From Cellulomonas cellasea (GTDB lineage: Bacteria; Actinomycetota; Actinomycetes; Actinomycetales; Cellulomonadaceae), in contig NZ_BJLR01000017.1 in the NCBI RefSeq assembly GCF_006538745.1, forward strand, positions 186,001 through 250,000: a stretch of DNA of 64,000 nt. Direction: 5' to 3'. Below the pieces are notes generated by a model, which was not told the DNA's origin, searched no databases, and was given only the letters and a program-made list of their open reading frames with translations. Shown in pieces: positions 17,210 to 25,340 of the stretch. Positions within the stretch are counted from its first letter, which is position 1. Each line of letters opens with the position of its first letter. The translations under genes and the position numbers were made by a program.

Positions 17210-19014
17210 GGGGAGGTCTCCTGCGGGTGGGGTGCTCCGGCGGCGGGCCGGTACGAGGGGAGGACGACGAGGTGCACGCGGTCGGTGTGCGCGGCGACGC
17301 TCGCCGCCAGGCCGCCGGGGGCGTGCAGCGCGGGGGTGTCGCCGGCCGAGTCGACGACCACGACGACGTCCGTGAACCGGCGGCGCGGGTCGGCGCCGGG
17401 GGCGACGTTGTAGGCGAACCGGTCGCCGGCGCCGTCGCCGCTGCCGGCTGTGCCATCGACCGGTGTGCTGGCGACGGGAGTGCTGGTGGCGGGAGTGCTG
17501 GTGGCGGTTGTGCTGGTGGCGGTCGTGCCGTCGGCGGGGCCCCCTGTGCCGTCGTCGGCCGGGTCGTCGTGGCTCGGGAACACCAGGCGCGTGCGGATCG
17601 CGTAGTCCTCGGCGTCGAGCGCGAGGACGGGGGAGCGGGTGGTCGACGAGAACGCGACCGTGCCGCCGTGCTCGTCGAGCAGGTCGGCGAGGTGCGCGGC
17701 GAGCAGCAACGGCGCATGCATGAGCTCCTCGGTGCCGAGCACGAGCACCCGCCGAGCCGCAGCGGCCGGCGCGGGTGCCGCCGCCGAGCCCTCGGAGGTT
17801 GCGCCCGCAGCCGGGGTGCCGTCGGAGGTCGCGCCTGCGGGCGACCCGCCGTCGCGAACCGCAGCCGCCGGCGCAGGAGCCCCGCCCCCGAGCTGGGCCG
17901 CCAGGGTCGACGCCGCGTCGCGCGCGGCGGCGCCGAGCCGGTCGAGCTGCTCCGGGGTGAGGCCGTGCCGGGCGCCGTCGGGCACGTCGGTGGGCCACCC
18001 GAGCGCGCCGAGCCGGACGACCTCGCCGACGCCGCCGGCCCCGGGCGCGGCGGGGGAGACGGTGTCGGACGCGGAGTGCTCCTCGACGAGCCGGCGGCCC
18101 GCCGCGAGCACGTCGTCCCCGAGCGTGATGGTCCCCGCGACGAGCGCGACCGCGTCGATCTGGACGCCGAGCCGGTCCGCGAGGTCGGCGACGCGCGCGC
18201 GGTCGTCGTCGGAGCGGACGTCGACGAGCGCGGCGACGACGTAGCGGCCGCGCGGGTAGCGCTCGTGCAGCGCGGTGATGGTGTTGAGGATCGTCTGACC
18301 CGTGGAGAGCTCGTCGTCGACGAGCACGAGCGGCCCGGGGCCGGCGAGGAACGCCGGGTCCTCGGGCAGCAGCAGGTGCGACGTCGCGTGCGAGTGCTGC
18401 TCCTCGAAGCCGCCCGCGAGCGCGACCCCGGGGACGGCGCGGCGCGTCGAGTGCAGGTAGCGGGCCCCGAGCGCCTCCGCGACGCCGTGGCCGAGCGCGG
18501 TGGCCGTCTCCGCGTAGCCGAGCACGACCGCGCCGGTGAGCGCCGACGCGTGCCGCGCCCGGAGGTCGGTCACGAGCGCGTCGGTGCGGGCGCGCAGCGT
18601 CGCCGCGGCGCCCGGCACCCCGGCGACCGCGGGGGCGAGCGCGTCGACCGCGGCGGTCCACGCGGGGGTCGTCGCGTCGTCGTCCCCCGACCCCGCGATG
18701 CGTGCGGCCGCGAGCGCGCCGAGCAGCTCGGCGGACGCGTGCACGACGCGCGGGTCGGTCGGCACGTGCTTGCCCAGCACCGTCGACACGAGCAGGTGCG
18801 CGCGCCGGGGGTTGCGGCGCAGCGCGAGCCCGACGAGCTCGGGCAGCGTCACGCCGACGGGCGAGCCCGTGGTGGCGAGCCCGACGCCGAGCCGCTCCGC
18901 GACCCAGCCGCCGCTCCAGCGACCGGTCGAGGCGGCGCTCCGGGTGCCCCCGGACGACGGACGATCGCCCGGCTGCGCACCCTCCGGCGCGCCCGCCGCG
19001 TGCCGTCCCGTCAC
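17206..19014 (-). CDS. Phosphoribosyltransferase-TRSP domain protein of the Ter metabolite module
   Basis: A 602-residue two-domain protein. The N-terminal PRTase_2-type phosphoribosyltransferase domain (about 30-330) has the PRPP-binding loop PLVLVDDELSTGQTILNT. After a low-complexity Ala/Gly/Pro linker (about 380-430) comes the TRSP domain, with its name-giving motif in FSSTTRSPVLALDAEDY. The TRSP domain is interrupted by a Thr/Ser/Ala-rich insert built from 15-bp repeats (17462-17536). The GTG at 19014 overlaps the upstream lyase gene as GTGA. The inferred role is transfer of a ribose phosphate to a base-like acceptor in the pathway shared with HAD, StiP and the CitE-like protein. Confidence 0.9.
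   Translation of the reverse strand: MTGRHAAGAPEGAQPGDRPSSGGTRSAASTGRWSGGWVAERLGVGLATTGSPVGVTLPELVGLALRRNPRRAHLLVSTVLGKHVPTDPRVVHASAELLGALAAARIAGSGDDDATTPAWTAAVDALAPAVAGVPGAAATLRARTDALVTDLRARHASALTGAVVLGYAETATALGHGVAEALGARYLHSTRRAVPGVALAGGFEEQHSHATSHLLLPEDPAFLAGPGPLVLVDDELSTGQTILNTITALHERYPRGRYVVAALVDVRSDDDRARVADLADRLGVQIDAVALVAGTITLGDDVLAAGRRLVEEHSASDTVSPAAPGAGGVGEVVRLGALGWPTDVPDGARHGLTPEQLDRLGAAARDAASTLAAQLGGGAPAPAAAVRDGGSPAGATSDGTPAAGATSEGSAAAPAPAAAARRVLVLGTEELMHAPLLLAAHLADLLDEHGGTVAFSSTTRSPVLALDAEDYAIRTRLVFPSHDDPADDGTGGPADGTTATSTTATSTPATSTPVASTPVDGTAGSGDGAGDRFAYNVAPGADPRRRFTDVVVVVDSAGDTPALHAPGGLAASVAAHTDRVHLVVLPSYRPAAGAPHPQETSP
17462..17536 (-). repeat. Five 15-bp tandem repeats inside the TRSP domain
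   Basis: Five consecutive 15-bp units, with consensus GGAGTGCTGGTGGCG on the plus strand, occupy 17462-17476, 17477-17491, 17492-17506, 17507-17521 and 17522-17536. The middle two are identical. On the coding strand they give a TSTPA-like pentapeptide repeat. Because 15 is a multiple of three, changes in copy number keep the frame. Confidence 0.85.
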
Positions 19015-20174
19015 GTGGGGTCGCCCGCGCCGAGGAGGTCCACGAACGACACGTCGGCGCCCGAGACGCCGAAGACGCGGGCGCGGAGCATCGTCCGCTC
19101 GGCCCACGCGCGGTGCGGCTTCGCCTCGTTCATCTTGTTGCGGTACCCCGACGCCGCGACGCCGCCGTCCGACATCTCGACCCCGAGGACGTGCGCCGCG
19201 TCGACGTACTCCTCGTGCGTCACGACCGACAGCGCGTGCACCGCGGGCACGTGCGAGGGGTGGATGACGGTCTTGCCGGTGATCCCGTTGGCCTTGTCGA
19301 GCACGATCTCGCGGATCAGGCCGTCGAGCGCCTTGCGGATGAGGCGGGCCCGCAGCGCGCGCTCGTCGTGCTCGATGAACGGGGACTCGCGCAGCAGGGG
19401 CTTGAGCAGCCGCTCCTGACCCTCGAAGTACTCCCAGACCGACCCGGTGACGACGAAGCCGGTGTCGTCGGCGCGCCCGAGGACGTTGACGACGTCGGCG
19501 ATGACCTGCGCGACCGGCAGGACGTCGTAGATCGTCAGGTCCCGGCTGCGCCGGATGCCGTACGCCGAGCTGAGGTCGGTCGCCCCGATCCGCACCGCCA
19601 GGACCCGGTCGCGGTGCTTGTCGAGCGCCCGCCGGATCCCGACGAGGGCGTCGGTGCGCGTCTCGCGGTGGATGACCTCGGCGGACTCGAGGATCGGCAT
19701 CGCGAAGTACCGGTGGCCGGTGACGTCCGAGGCCTCCGCGACGGTGTCGAGGAAGTCGCTGCCGCGGTCCTCGGTGAACTTCGGGACGACGAACCCCGAC
19801 AGCGCGCCGGCGTGCTCGCCGAGGCCCGCGACGATCCGGCCGATCTGCTCGGGCGTGCGGACCCGCACGAACACGAGCGGGCCCGCCTCGCCCGACTCGG
19901 CGAGGCTGCGCACCTGCGCGACGAGGTTCGCCTCCGCCGCCGGGACGTCCCGGTCGGCGATGGCGTCCTCGAGGCACACGACCGCGCTCGTGACGCCCTG
20001 CGCCGCCCGCCGGACGAGGTCGGCCGCGATGGCCGGCCTCGTCCCGGGCAGGTACAGGGTCGCCCCGAGCGCCACCGCGAGCACCTCGCGGTCGTCGTGC
20101 GCCGTGAACTCCTGCGGCTCCACGTGGAAGAGCCGCTCGCGCTCGTCGGGCGCGAGGTGCGCGAAGTGGCGCAT
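19011..20174 (-). CDS. HpcH/HpaI aldolase / citrate lyase beta-like protein of the Ter metabolite module
   Basis: A 387-residue CitE-like TIM-barrel protein. [19 protein letters not shown] and VVCLEDAIADRDVPAAEAN near the N-terminus carry the family's metal-binding Glu/Asp. The central FVVPKFTEDRG and MPILESAEVIHRETR supply further active-site strands, and NGITGKTVIHPSHVPAVHAL is the typical late motif. The ATG at 20174 is the first plausible start; the open frame upstream runs into terC. It lies 17 bp after terC and overlaps the PRTase gene by 4 bp. It presumably forms or cleaves a carbon-carbon bond in the Ter-linked metabolite pathway. Confidence 0.9.
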   Translation of the reverse strand: MRHFAHLAPDERERLFHVEPQEFTAHDDREVLAVALGATLYLPGTRPAIAADLVRRAAQGVTSAVVCLEDAIADRDVPAAEANLVAQVRSLAESGEAGPLVFVRVRTPEQIGRIVAGLGEHAGALSGFVVPKFTEDRGSDFLDTVAEASDVTGHRYFAMPILESAEVIHRETRTDALVGIRRALDKHRDRVLAVRIGATDLSSAYGIRRSRDLTIYDVLPVAQVIADVVNVLGRADDTGFVVTGSVWEYFEGQERLLKPLLRESPFIEHDERALRARLIRKALDGLIREIVLDKANGITGKTVIHPSHVPAVHALSVVTHEEYVDAAHVLGVEMSDGGVAASGYRNKMNEAKPHRAWAERTMLRARVFGVSGADVSFVDLLGAGDPT

Positions 20175-20191
20175 CGTCGGGGTCGGCGTCG

Positions 20192-21328
20192 TCAGTCGGC
20201 GTGCACGATGACGGGTTCCGGCTCGATGCCGGCCGCCTTGAGGCGACGGTTGCGCAGGATCGAGGACGTGAACGCCGCACCGATGAACGCGACCCCGACG
20301 AGGCCGGTGATGATCTCGTCGATGTGGAAGCCGATGCTCACGAGCAGGATCGCGGCGAGCGCGCCGATCGCCCAGTGGGCGCCGTGCTCGAGGTACACGT
20401 AGTCGGCGAGCGTGCCCTTGCGGACCAGGAACACCGTGATCGACCGGACGAACATCGCGCCGATGAAGCCGAGGCCCAGGGCGATGATGATCGGGTCGGA
20501 CGTGATCGCGAACGCGCCGATGACGCCGTCGAACGAGAACGACGCGTCGAGGACCTCGAGGTAGAGGAACAGGAAGAAGCCGGCCTTGCCGGTGGCCTTC
20601 GCGAGCTGCGTCGGGCCGGTGCGGTCCTTGGCGCCCGCGCCGGTCTCGGCGGCGCCGTCCTCGATGATCGTGCCCTCGGCCTCGTCGATGCCCTGGCCCT
20701 CGAACAGCGAGCCGAGGCCGTTGACCGCGATGTAGGTGATCATGCCGAGCAGGCCCGAGAGCAGGACGACCGCCGGGTCCTTCGCGAGCAGCTGGGCGGC
20801 GAGGATCAGCGAGATGCTCGCGACGATGACGGCGAGCTGGTCGAGCTTGCCGATGCGGGCGAGCGGGCGCTCGAGCCACGTCAGCCACTTGATGTCGCGG
20901 TCCTCGAAGATGAAGTCGAGGAACAGCATGAGCAGGAACATCCCGCCGAACGCCGCGATCTGCGGGTGCGCCTCGTTCAGGAGGTAGGCGTAGCTGCCCG
21001 GGGTCTCCGGGTCACCCTTCTCCATGGCGAGGGAGATCGCGTCGATCGGGCCGAGGTCGGCGGTGATGCCGACGATGAGCAGCGGGAAGACCAGGCGCAT
21101 GCCGAACACCGCGATCGCGATGCCGACGGTGAGGAAGATCTTCTGCCAGAACTCGCTCATGCGCTCGAGGATCTTGGCGTTGACCACGGCGTTGTCGAAC
21201 GACAGCGAGACCTCGAGGATGCCGAGGATCGTGCACAGGAACAGCGCGTTCCATCCTCCGTAGAGGAAGGCCACGACGAGGGACACGGCGGTCACACCGA
21301 ACGACCAGCCGAAGGTACGCATGACCAC
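20192..21328 (-). CDS. terC: TerC-family (DUF475) integral membrane protein
   Basis: A 378-residue polytopic membrane protein, about nine helices, of the DUF475 branch of the TerC family. The TerC signature acidic helices are visible: LEVSLSFDNAVVNAKIL near the N-terminus and EVLDASFSFDGVIGAFA in the second half. FEDRDIKWLTWLERP is in the central loop. TerC proteins are linked to metal homeostasis and partner with TerD-family calcium-binding proteins. Two starts are close together: GTG 21328, chosen because GAGGA is well placed before it, and ATG 21322. It is in the middle of the minus-strand Ter operon, between terD and the biosynthetic genes. Confidence 0.94.
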   Translation of the reverse strand: MVMRTFGWSFGVTAVSLVVAFLYGGWNALFLCTILGILEVSLSFDNAVVNAKILERMSEFWQKIFLTVGIAIAVFGMRLVFPLLIVGITADLGPIDAISLAMEKGDPETPGSYAYLLNEAHPQIAAFGGMFLLMLFLDFIFEDRDIKWLTWLERPLARIGKLDQLAVIVASISLILAAQLLAKDPAVVLLSGLLGMITYIAVNGLGSLFEGQGIDEAEGTIIEDGAAETGAGAKDRTGPTQLAKATGKAGFFLFLYLEVLDASFSFDGVIGAFAITSDPIIIALGLGFIGAMFVRSITVFLVRKGTLADYVYLEHGAHWAIGALAAILLVSIGFHIDEIITGLVGVAFIGAAFTSSILRNRRLKAAGIEPEPVIVHAD

Positions 21329-21390
21329 GGGGGGTCCTCGTTCTCTCAGGGGGATGAGCGCCGGGAGGCGCAGCAGGTGGGGGTGGTGCA

Positions 21391-21409
21391 CCGGGGCGGA
21401 CGGCCCCGG
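21391..21409 (-). other. Intercistronic hairpin between terD and terC
   Basis: A 7-bp perfect stem (CCGGGGC / GCCCCGG) with a 5-nt loop lies just downstream of the second terD gene. It may act as a partial terminator or RNA-processing site that sets the level of terC and downstream genes below that of terD. Confidence 0.4.
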
Positions 21410-21416
21410 GTGAGGG

Positions 21417-21995
21417 TCAGGCGACGTCGACCCCGAAGTCCTTGGCGATGCCGTGCAGGCCGGACGCGTAGCCCTGGCCGATGGCCCGGAACTTCCACTC
21501 GCCGAGGTGCCGGTAGATCTCACCGAAGATCATCGCGGTCTCGCTCGACGCGTCCTCGCTCAGATCGTACCGAGCCAGCTCCTGCTCGTCGGCCTGGTTG
21601 ACGATCCGGATGAACGCGTTGCGGACCTGGCCGAAGCTCTGGCCGCGCTCGTCGGCCTGGTAGATCGACACCGGGAAGACGATCCGGGTCACCTGCTCGG
21701 GGACGCGCGCGAGGTCGACCTTGATCGACTCGTCGTCGCCCTCGCCCTCGCCGGTCGTGTTGTCGCCGGTGTGCTCGACCGAGCCGTCGGGGCTCACGAG
21801 GTTGTTGAAGAAGACGAAGTGCTGGTCGGAGAGGACGCGCTCGCCGGGGCCGCCGAGGAGCGCGCTCGCATCGAGGTCGAACGCGGCGCCGCTCGTCGTG
21901 CGGGCGTCCCAGCCGAGACCGACGACGACGGCCGTCAGGTTCGGGGCCTGCTTCGTCAGCGAGACGTTCCCGCCCTTGTTCAGGCTGACGCCCAT
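21417..21995 (-). CDS. terD: TerD-family calcium-binding stress protein (second copy of the operon)
   Basis: A 192-residue TerD-domain protein starting [15 protein letters not shown], the usual N-terminus. The calcium-binding acidic stretch [19 protein letters not shown] lies near residue 85, and the C-terminal signature is [20 protein letters not shown]. The family binds two calcium ions and is induced by metal, oxidative and envelope stress. The ATG at 21995 has a strong GGAGGAG ribosome binding site. It is a close paralogue of the terD just upstream, probably an in-place duplication. The gap between them carries a hexamer repeat and a hairpin. Confidence 0.96.
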   Translation of the reverse strand: MGVSLNKGGNVSLTKQAPNLTAVVVGLGWDARTTSGAAFDLDASALLGGPGERVLSDQHFVFFNNLVSPDGSVEHTGDNTTGEGEGDDESIKVDLARVPEQVTRIVFPVSIYQADERGQSFGQVRNAFIRIVNQADEQELARYDLSEDASSETAMIFGEIYRHLGEWKFRAIGQGYASGLHGIAKDFGVDVA

Positions 21996-22024
21996 GGTCG
22001 GTCTCCTCCGGGTCCGGACGGTCG

Positions 22025-22072
22025 GTGCAGGTGCAGGTGCAGGTGCAGGTGCAGGTGCAGGTGCAGGTGCGG
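22025..22072. repeat. Hexanucleotide repeat (GTGCAG) between the two terD genes
   Basis: Seven perfect tandem copies of GTGCAG (22025-22066) and one imperfect copy (22067-22072) lie about 30 bp upstream of the start of the downstream terD. A 14-bp tandem GTGCC/GTCG-rich repeat follows. The array is non-coding and changes in copy number would alter the spacing or leader of that terD. Confidence 0.85.
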
Positions 22073-22128
22073 GTCGTGCCGTGCGGGTCGTGCCGTGCGG
22101 TCGCGACCGTGTGCCGGCCGCCGACGCG

Positions 22129-22162
22129 CGGTCGGGCGCACCCCGAGGGGCACGCCCGACCG
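22129..22162 (-). terminator. Stable intercistronic hairpin after the first terD
   Basis: Arms CGGTCGGGCG (22129-22138) and CGCCCGACCG (22153-22162) are perfectly complementary, and the 14-nt centre holds a further CCCC/GGGG stem. It lies 14 bp after the stop codon of the upstream terD. It may be an attenuator, letting some transcription through to the second terD, terC and the biosynthetic genes. Confidence 0.6.
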
Positions 22163-22176
22163 TCGGTCGCGCTGGG

Positions 22177-22752
22177 TCAGACGTTGACGCCGAAGTCCTT
22201 CGCGATGCCCGTGAGGCCCGCCGCGTAGCCCTGGCCGACGGCGCGGAACTTCCACTCGGCACCGTTGCGGTACAGCTCGCCGAAGACCATCGCGGTCTCG
22301 GTCGAGGCGTCCTCGGAGAGGTCGTAGCGCGTGAGCTCGGCGTTGTCCGCCTGGTTCACGATGCGGATGAACGCGTTGCGGACCTGGCCGAAGCTCTGGC
22401 CGCGGTTGTTGCCGTCGTAGATCGAGACGGGGAAGACGATCTTGTCGACCTCCGGCGGGACGGTCGAGAGCTGGACCTTGACCTGCTCGTCGTCGCCCTC
22501 GCCCTCGCCCGTGAGGTTGTCGCCGAGGTGCTCGACCGAGCCCTCGGGGCTCTTCAGGTTGTTGAAGAACACGAAGTGGGCGTCCGAGACGACCTTGCCG
22601 TTGGCGTCGACCAGGATCGCCGAGGCGTCGAGGTCGAAGTCCGTGCCCGTCGTCGTGCGGACGTCCCACCCGAGGCCGACGACCACGGCGGTGAGGCCGG
22701 GTGCGGCCTTGGTGAGGCTGACGTTGCCGCCCTTGCTGAGGCTGACTCCCAC
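22177..22752 (-). CDS. terD: TerD-family calcium-binding stress protein (first gene of the operon)
   Basis: A 191-residue TerD protein starting with GTG ([15 protein letters not shown]) after a GGAGGA ribosome binding site. It has the calcium-binding segment [14 protein letters not shown] and the C-terminal [20 protein letters not shown]. It heads the seven-gene minus-strand operon and is divergent from telA across a 252-bp regulatory region. Upstream on its strand is GGAAC-N18-GTT (22838-22863), which resembles an ECF sigma promoter of the SigE/SigR type. Confidence 0.96.
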   Translation of the reverse strand: MGVSLSKGGNVSLTKAAPGLTAVVVGLGWDVRTTTGTDFDLDASAILVDANGKVVSDAHFVFFNNLKSPEGSVEHLGDNLTGEGEGDDEQVKVQLSTVPPEVDKIVFPVSIYDGNNRGQSFGQVRNAFIRIVNQADNAELTRYDLSEDASTETAMVFGELYRNGAEWKFRAVGQGYAAGLTGIAKDFGVNV

Positions 22753-22837
22753 GGATCCTCCAGAGGCTTCCTGACGGAGGCGTGCCCCCCGTCGTGCTCA
22801 CGCGCGCCGTCAGGCAAGACGGCGCACCGATGCTAAC

Positions 22838-22863
22838 AACGTGGCTGCACGGGCCGGAGTTCC
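22838..22863 (-). promoter_or_regulatory. ECF-sigma-like promoter of the terD operon
   Basis: On the minus strand GGAAC (22863-22859) is separated by exactly 18 nt from GTT (22840-22838). This is the arrangement known for SigE/SigH/SigR-class promoters of actinobacteria. An overlapping TAGCAT (22835-22830) could alternatively be a housekeeping -10. Either would start the terD message about 70-80 nt before its GTG. Confidence 0.5.
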
Positions 22864-22907
22864 TTCGGTGAAGGATCAGGGTCCTTTCAGGGTCACGTCA
22901 GGGGTCG
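22862..22907. promoter_or_regulatory. Operator-like array: inverted repeat plus three 11-bp-spaced direct repeats
   Basis: TCCTTC-GGT-GAAGGA (22862-22876) is a perfect 6-bp dyad. It is followed directly by three TCAGGG repeats starting at 22877, 22888 and 22899, so spaced one helical turn (11 bp). Direct repeats at 11 bp are the usual recognition pattern of OmpR/PhoB-type regulators. The array ends just upstream of where the -35 of telA would be and abuts the terD ECF-like promoter. Confidence 0.5.
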
Positions 22908-22935
22908 CACGGACCCCCGCGGGGCGCCGAGACTT

Positions 22936-22941
22936 TAGAGT
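22936..22941 (+). promoter_or_regulatory. Putative -10 box of the telA operon
   Basis: TAGAGT lies 63 nt upstream of the telA ATG. No good -35 is present, consistent with an activator bound to the direct repeats at 22877-22907. Confidence 0.45.
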
Positions 22942-23004
22942 CGACACGGACCGGCCACGCGCGCGACCGTGCGCCGGCGCACACGACGACAGGGAGACAC
23001 GCCG

Positions 23005-24240
23005 ATGTCCGAGCTCGACCTGGGTTCCACCGCGACGCCCGGCCCGGTGCCCGCCGCCCCCACGTCCGGTGCGCTCGTGCTCACGCCCCCCGCGCCGGTC
23101 GTCGTCGTCGAGAAGGAGCAGGCCGCGGGCGCCGTCCCGGTCGACTCCGCGAAGCAGGTCGAGCTGCGCCAGAAGGCCGACGCCTTCGTGGCCGAGCTCG
23201 TCGCGCTCGACACGCGGTCGCCCGAGTTCACGCAGAAGGTCGCGTCGATCACGTCGATGGGCGAGCAGGACATGCGCGCCGCGGCCGCGGTGTCGAGCCG
23301 CATGCTCGACCGGCCCGCCGCGGCGATGGGCAAGGCGAAGGGCGGCTCCACGGCGGGCAGCGGCGACGCGCAGGTCCGCGTCGCCACGACCATCGCCCAG
23401 CTCCGGCAGACCGTGACCGAGCTCGACCCGCACCGCGCCGACCTCACGGGCGTCAAGAAGGCCCTGCGCTGGCTCCCGGGCGGCTCGAAGATCGACAGCT
23501 ACTTCCAGCGGTACCAGTCCGCGCAGCAGCACCTCGACGCGATCATCAAGTCGCTCAACTCGGGCCAGGACGACCTCCGCAAGGACAACGCGGCGATCGA
23601 GACCGAGAAGGCCAACATGTGGGCCACGATGGGCCGGCTCGCCGAGTACAACGAGCTCGCGGGGGCGCTCGACGCCGCGCTCGTCGACAAGATCGCGCAG
23701 CTCGAGGCCGCCGGGCGCCAGCAGGACGCCGACACCGTGCGGGCCGACGCGCTGTTCCCGGTGCGCCAGCGCCGCCAGGACCTCATGACGCAGATGGCCG
23801 TCAACGTCCAGGGCTACATGGCGCTCGACCTCGTCCGGAAGAACAACATCGAGCTCATCAAGGGCGTCGACCGCGCGCAGACCACGACCATCGCGGCGCT
23901 GCGCACGGCCGTCATCGTGTCCCAGGCGCTCTCGCGGCAGAAGCTCGTGCTCGACCAGATCACCGCGCTCAACACCGTGACGTCGAACCTCATCGAGCAG
24001 ACCTCCGAGCAGCTGCGCACGCAGGGCGCCCAGATCACCCAGCAGGCCGCGGAGTCGACGATCGACGTGCAGAAGCTGCAGGTGGCGTTCGACAACGTGT
24101 TCGCGACGATGGACGCGCTCGACACGTTCCGCGCGCAGGCCGTCGACAGCATGGCGCAGACCGTCACCGCCCTCGAGGGGCAGATCCAGCGCGCCCAGCC
24201 GTACCTCGCGCGGACCCGGCAGGGCGAGATCACGTCCTGA
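23005..24240 (+). CDS. telA: TelA-family toxic anion resistance protein
   Basis: A 411-residue, mostly alpha-helical cytoplasmic protein of the TelA/KlaA family, linked to tellurite and other stress resistance. Family hallmarks include RWLPGGSKIDSYFQRYQSAQ (about 155-175), KDNAAIETEKANMWATMGRL and VNVQGYMALDLVRKNNIELI. The N-terminus is disordered and carries the short motif SELDLGS (residues 2-8), which recurs in the repeat protein encoded at 25337. The ATG at 23005 follows AGGGAGA; the frame is open to 22969. It is the first gene of the plus-strand Ter operon. Confidence 0.95.
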   Translation: MSELDLGSTATPGPVPAAPTSGALVLTPPAPVVVVEKEQAAGAVPVDSAKQVELRQKADAFVAELVALDTRSPEFTQKVASITSMGEQDMRAAAAVSSRMLDRPAAAMGKAKGGSTAGSGDAQVRVATTIAQLRQTVTELDPHRADLTGVKKALRWLPGGSKIDSYFQRYQSAQQHLDAIIKSLNSGQDDLRKDNAAIETEKANMWATMGRLAEYNELAGALDAALVDKIAQLEAAGRQQDADTVRADALFPVRQRRQDLMTQMAVNVQGYMALDLVRKNNIELIKGVDRAQTTTIAALRTAVIVSQALSRQKLVLDQITALNTVTSNLIEQTSEQLRTQGAQITQQAAESTIDVQKLQVAFDNVFATMDALDTFRAQAVDSMAQTVTALEGQIQRAQPYLARTRQGEITS

Positions 24241-24267
24241 CGTCCGGACCCGAGGAGGAGCCCGACC

Positions 24268-24774
24268 GTGAGGTGGTTCAGGCGGTTCACGGACGCCCGT
24301 GAGGACGCCGTCGTCCCGCCGCTGCCGCTGCCGCCCGCCGACGACCCCGCGGACAGCGCCGAGCAGCTCCTCGCGGGCGTCGCCGGGCTCGAGCGGCTCG
24401 TCAACCGCAGCGCCGGACGGCTGCCGGCCGCGGCCGTCGCGAACGCCCGGCGGATCACCGACGTGCTGCGGGCCGTCGTCGGGCAGGCGCAGACCCGGCC
24501 GCTCGACGTCTACGCCACGATGTCGGTCCGCGGCACGGTCGAGGACTACCTGCCGACGACGATCCGGACCTACCTCGCCGTCGACGCGCGGCTCCTCGAC
24601 ACCCCGCGCGGCGCTGGCCACACGCCCACGCAGTCGCTCATGATGCAGCTCGACGCGCTCCTGCAGTCGGCGACCGCGACCCTGCACGCGACCCAGAACC
24701 AGGACGCAGACGCACTGATGACGCAAGGCAACTTCCTCCGCACGCGGTTCTCCGGCTCGGACCTGGACCTGTGA
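24268..24774 (+). CDS. TelA partner protein, XpaC-like helical domain
   Basis: A 168-residue helical protein in the position where XpaC-type proteins accompany TelA (xpaC-yaaN in Bacillus). The segment TMSVRGTVEDYLPTTIRTYL (about 92-111) resembles the conserved part of XpaC-like proteins, but similarity elsewhere is weak and this assignment is tentative. The GTG at 24268 follows GAGGAGGAG. Its stop overlaps the ATG of the next terD by one base. The C-terminus ends SGSDLDL, echoing the LDLG motif of TelA and the next repeat protein. Confidence 0.7.
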   Translation: MRWFRRFTDAREDAVVPPLPLPPADDPADSAEQLLAGVAGLERLVNRSAGRLPAAAVANARRITDVLRAVVGQAQTRPLDVYATMSVRGTVEDYLPTTIRTYLAVDARLLDTPRGAGHTPTQSLMMQLDALLQSATATLHATQNQDADALMTQGNFLRTRFSGSDLDL

Positions 24775-25340
24775 TGGCGGCACGGCCCATGGCGCGGGGC
24801 TCGAACGTCGAGCTGACCCGCGAGATCCCGTCGCTGACCGGGGTGGTGCTCGGCGTGCGGTTCGCGTCCTCCGAATCCGTGCTGATGGACAACCTCGTCG
24901 TCGCGACCCTGCTGTGCGACGCGCGCAGCCGCGTGCTCTCGGACCGGCACGTCGTGTTCTTCAACCAGCTCGTCGAGCCGGACCTGTCGGTCGCGCAGCT
25001 CGAGCGGGTCGTCGGGACCGACACCGAGCAGGTCGAGGTCGACCTCGCGGGCGTCCCCGCCGACGTCGCGCGCATCGTCGTGGTCGCCTACATCAACGAG
25101 GCGCTCGGGCAGCGGCGCACCCTCGGGCAGCTGCGGGAGGCGTCCGTGCGCGTGCTCGACCTGCGCGACAGCTCCGAGCTCGTGCGCTCCGAGAACCTCG
25201 CGCCGTCGCTGCGCGCCGAGACCGGCCTCGTGCTCGGCGAGCTCTACCGGCACACGACCGGCTGGAAGTTCAAGGTCGTCGGGCAGGGGTACGCGAACGG
25301 CTTCGAGGGCATGGCGGCCGACTACGGCGTGCCGCTGTGA
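24774..25340 (+). CDS. TerD-family protein, diverged
   Basis: A 188-residue TerD-domain protein. It keeps the family skeleton (SRVLSDRHVVFFNQLVEPD; TGLVLGELYRHTTGWKFKVV near the C-terminus) but the calcium-binding acidic loop GEGEGDDE seen in the two minus-strand copies is replaced by RVVGTDTEQVEVDL, so calcium binding is doubtful. The ATG at 24774 overlaps the preceding stop by one base (TGATG); GTG 24771 is an alternative. It sits in the telA operon, 4 bp overlapped with the next gene. Confidence 0.88.
   Translation: MAARPMARGSNVELTREIPSLTGVVLGVRFASSESVLMDNLVVATLLCDARSRVLSDRHVVFFNQLVEPDLSVAQLERVVGTDTEQVEVDLAGVPADVARIVVVAYINEALGQRRTLGQLREASVRVLDLRDSSELVRSENLAPSLRAETGLVLGELYRHTTGWKFKVVGQGYANGFEGMAADYGVPL

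Noticed and set aside
15117-17717. One continuous 866-codon protein fusing HAD with upstream sequence
   Set aside because: Upstream of 16016 the frame is a shadow of the StiP gene; the ATGA overlap at 16013-16016 marks the real start.
22025-22072. CRISPR array
   Set aside because: The GTGCAG units are contiguous hexamers without spacers; no cas gene is in the window.
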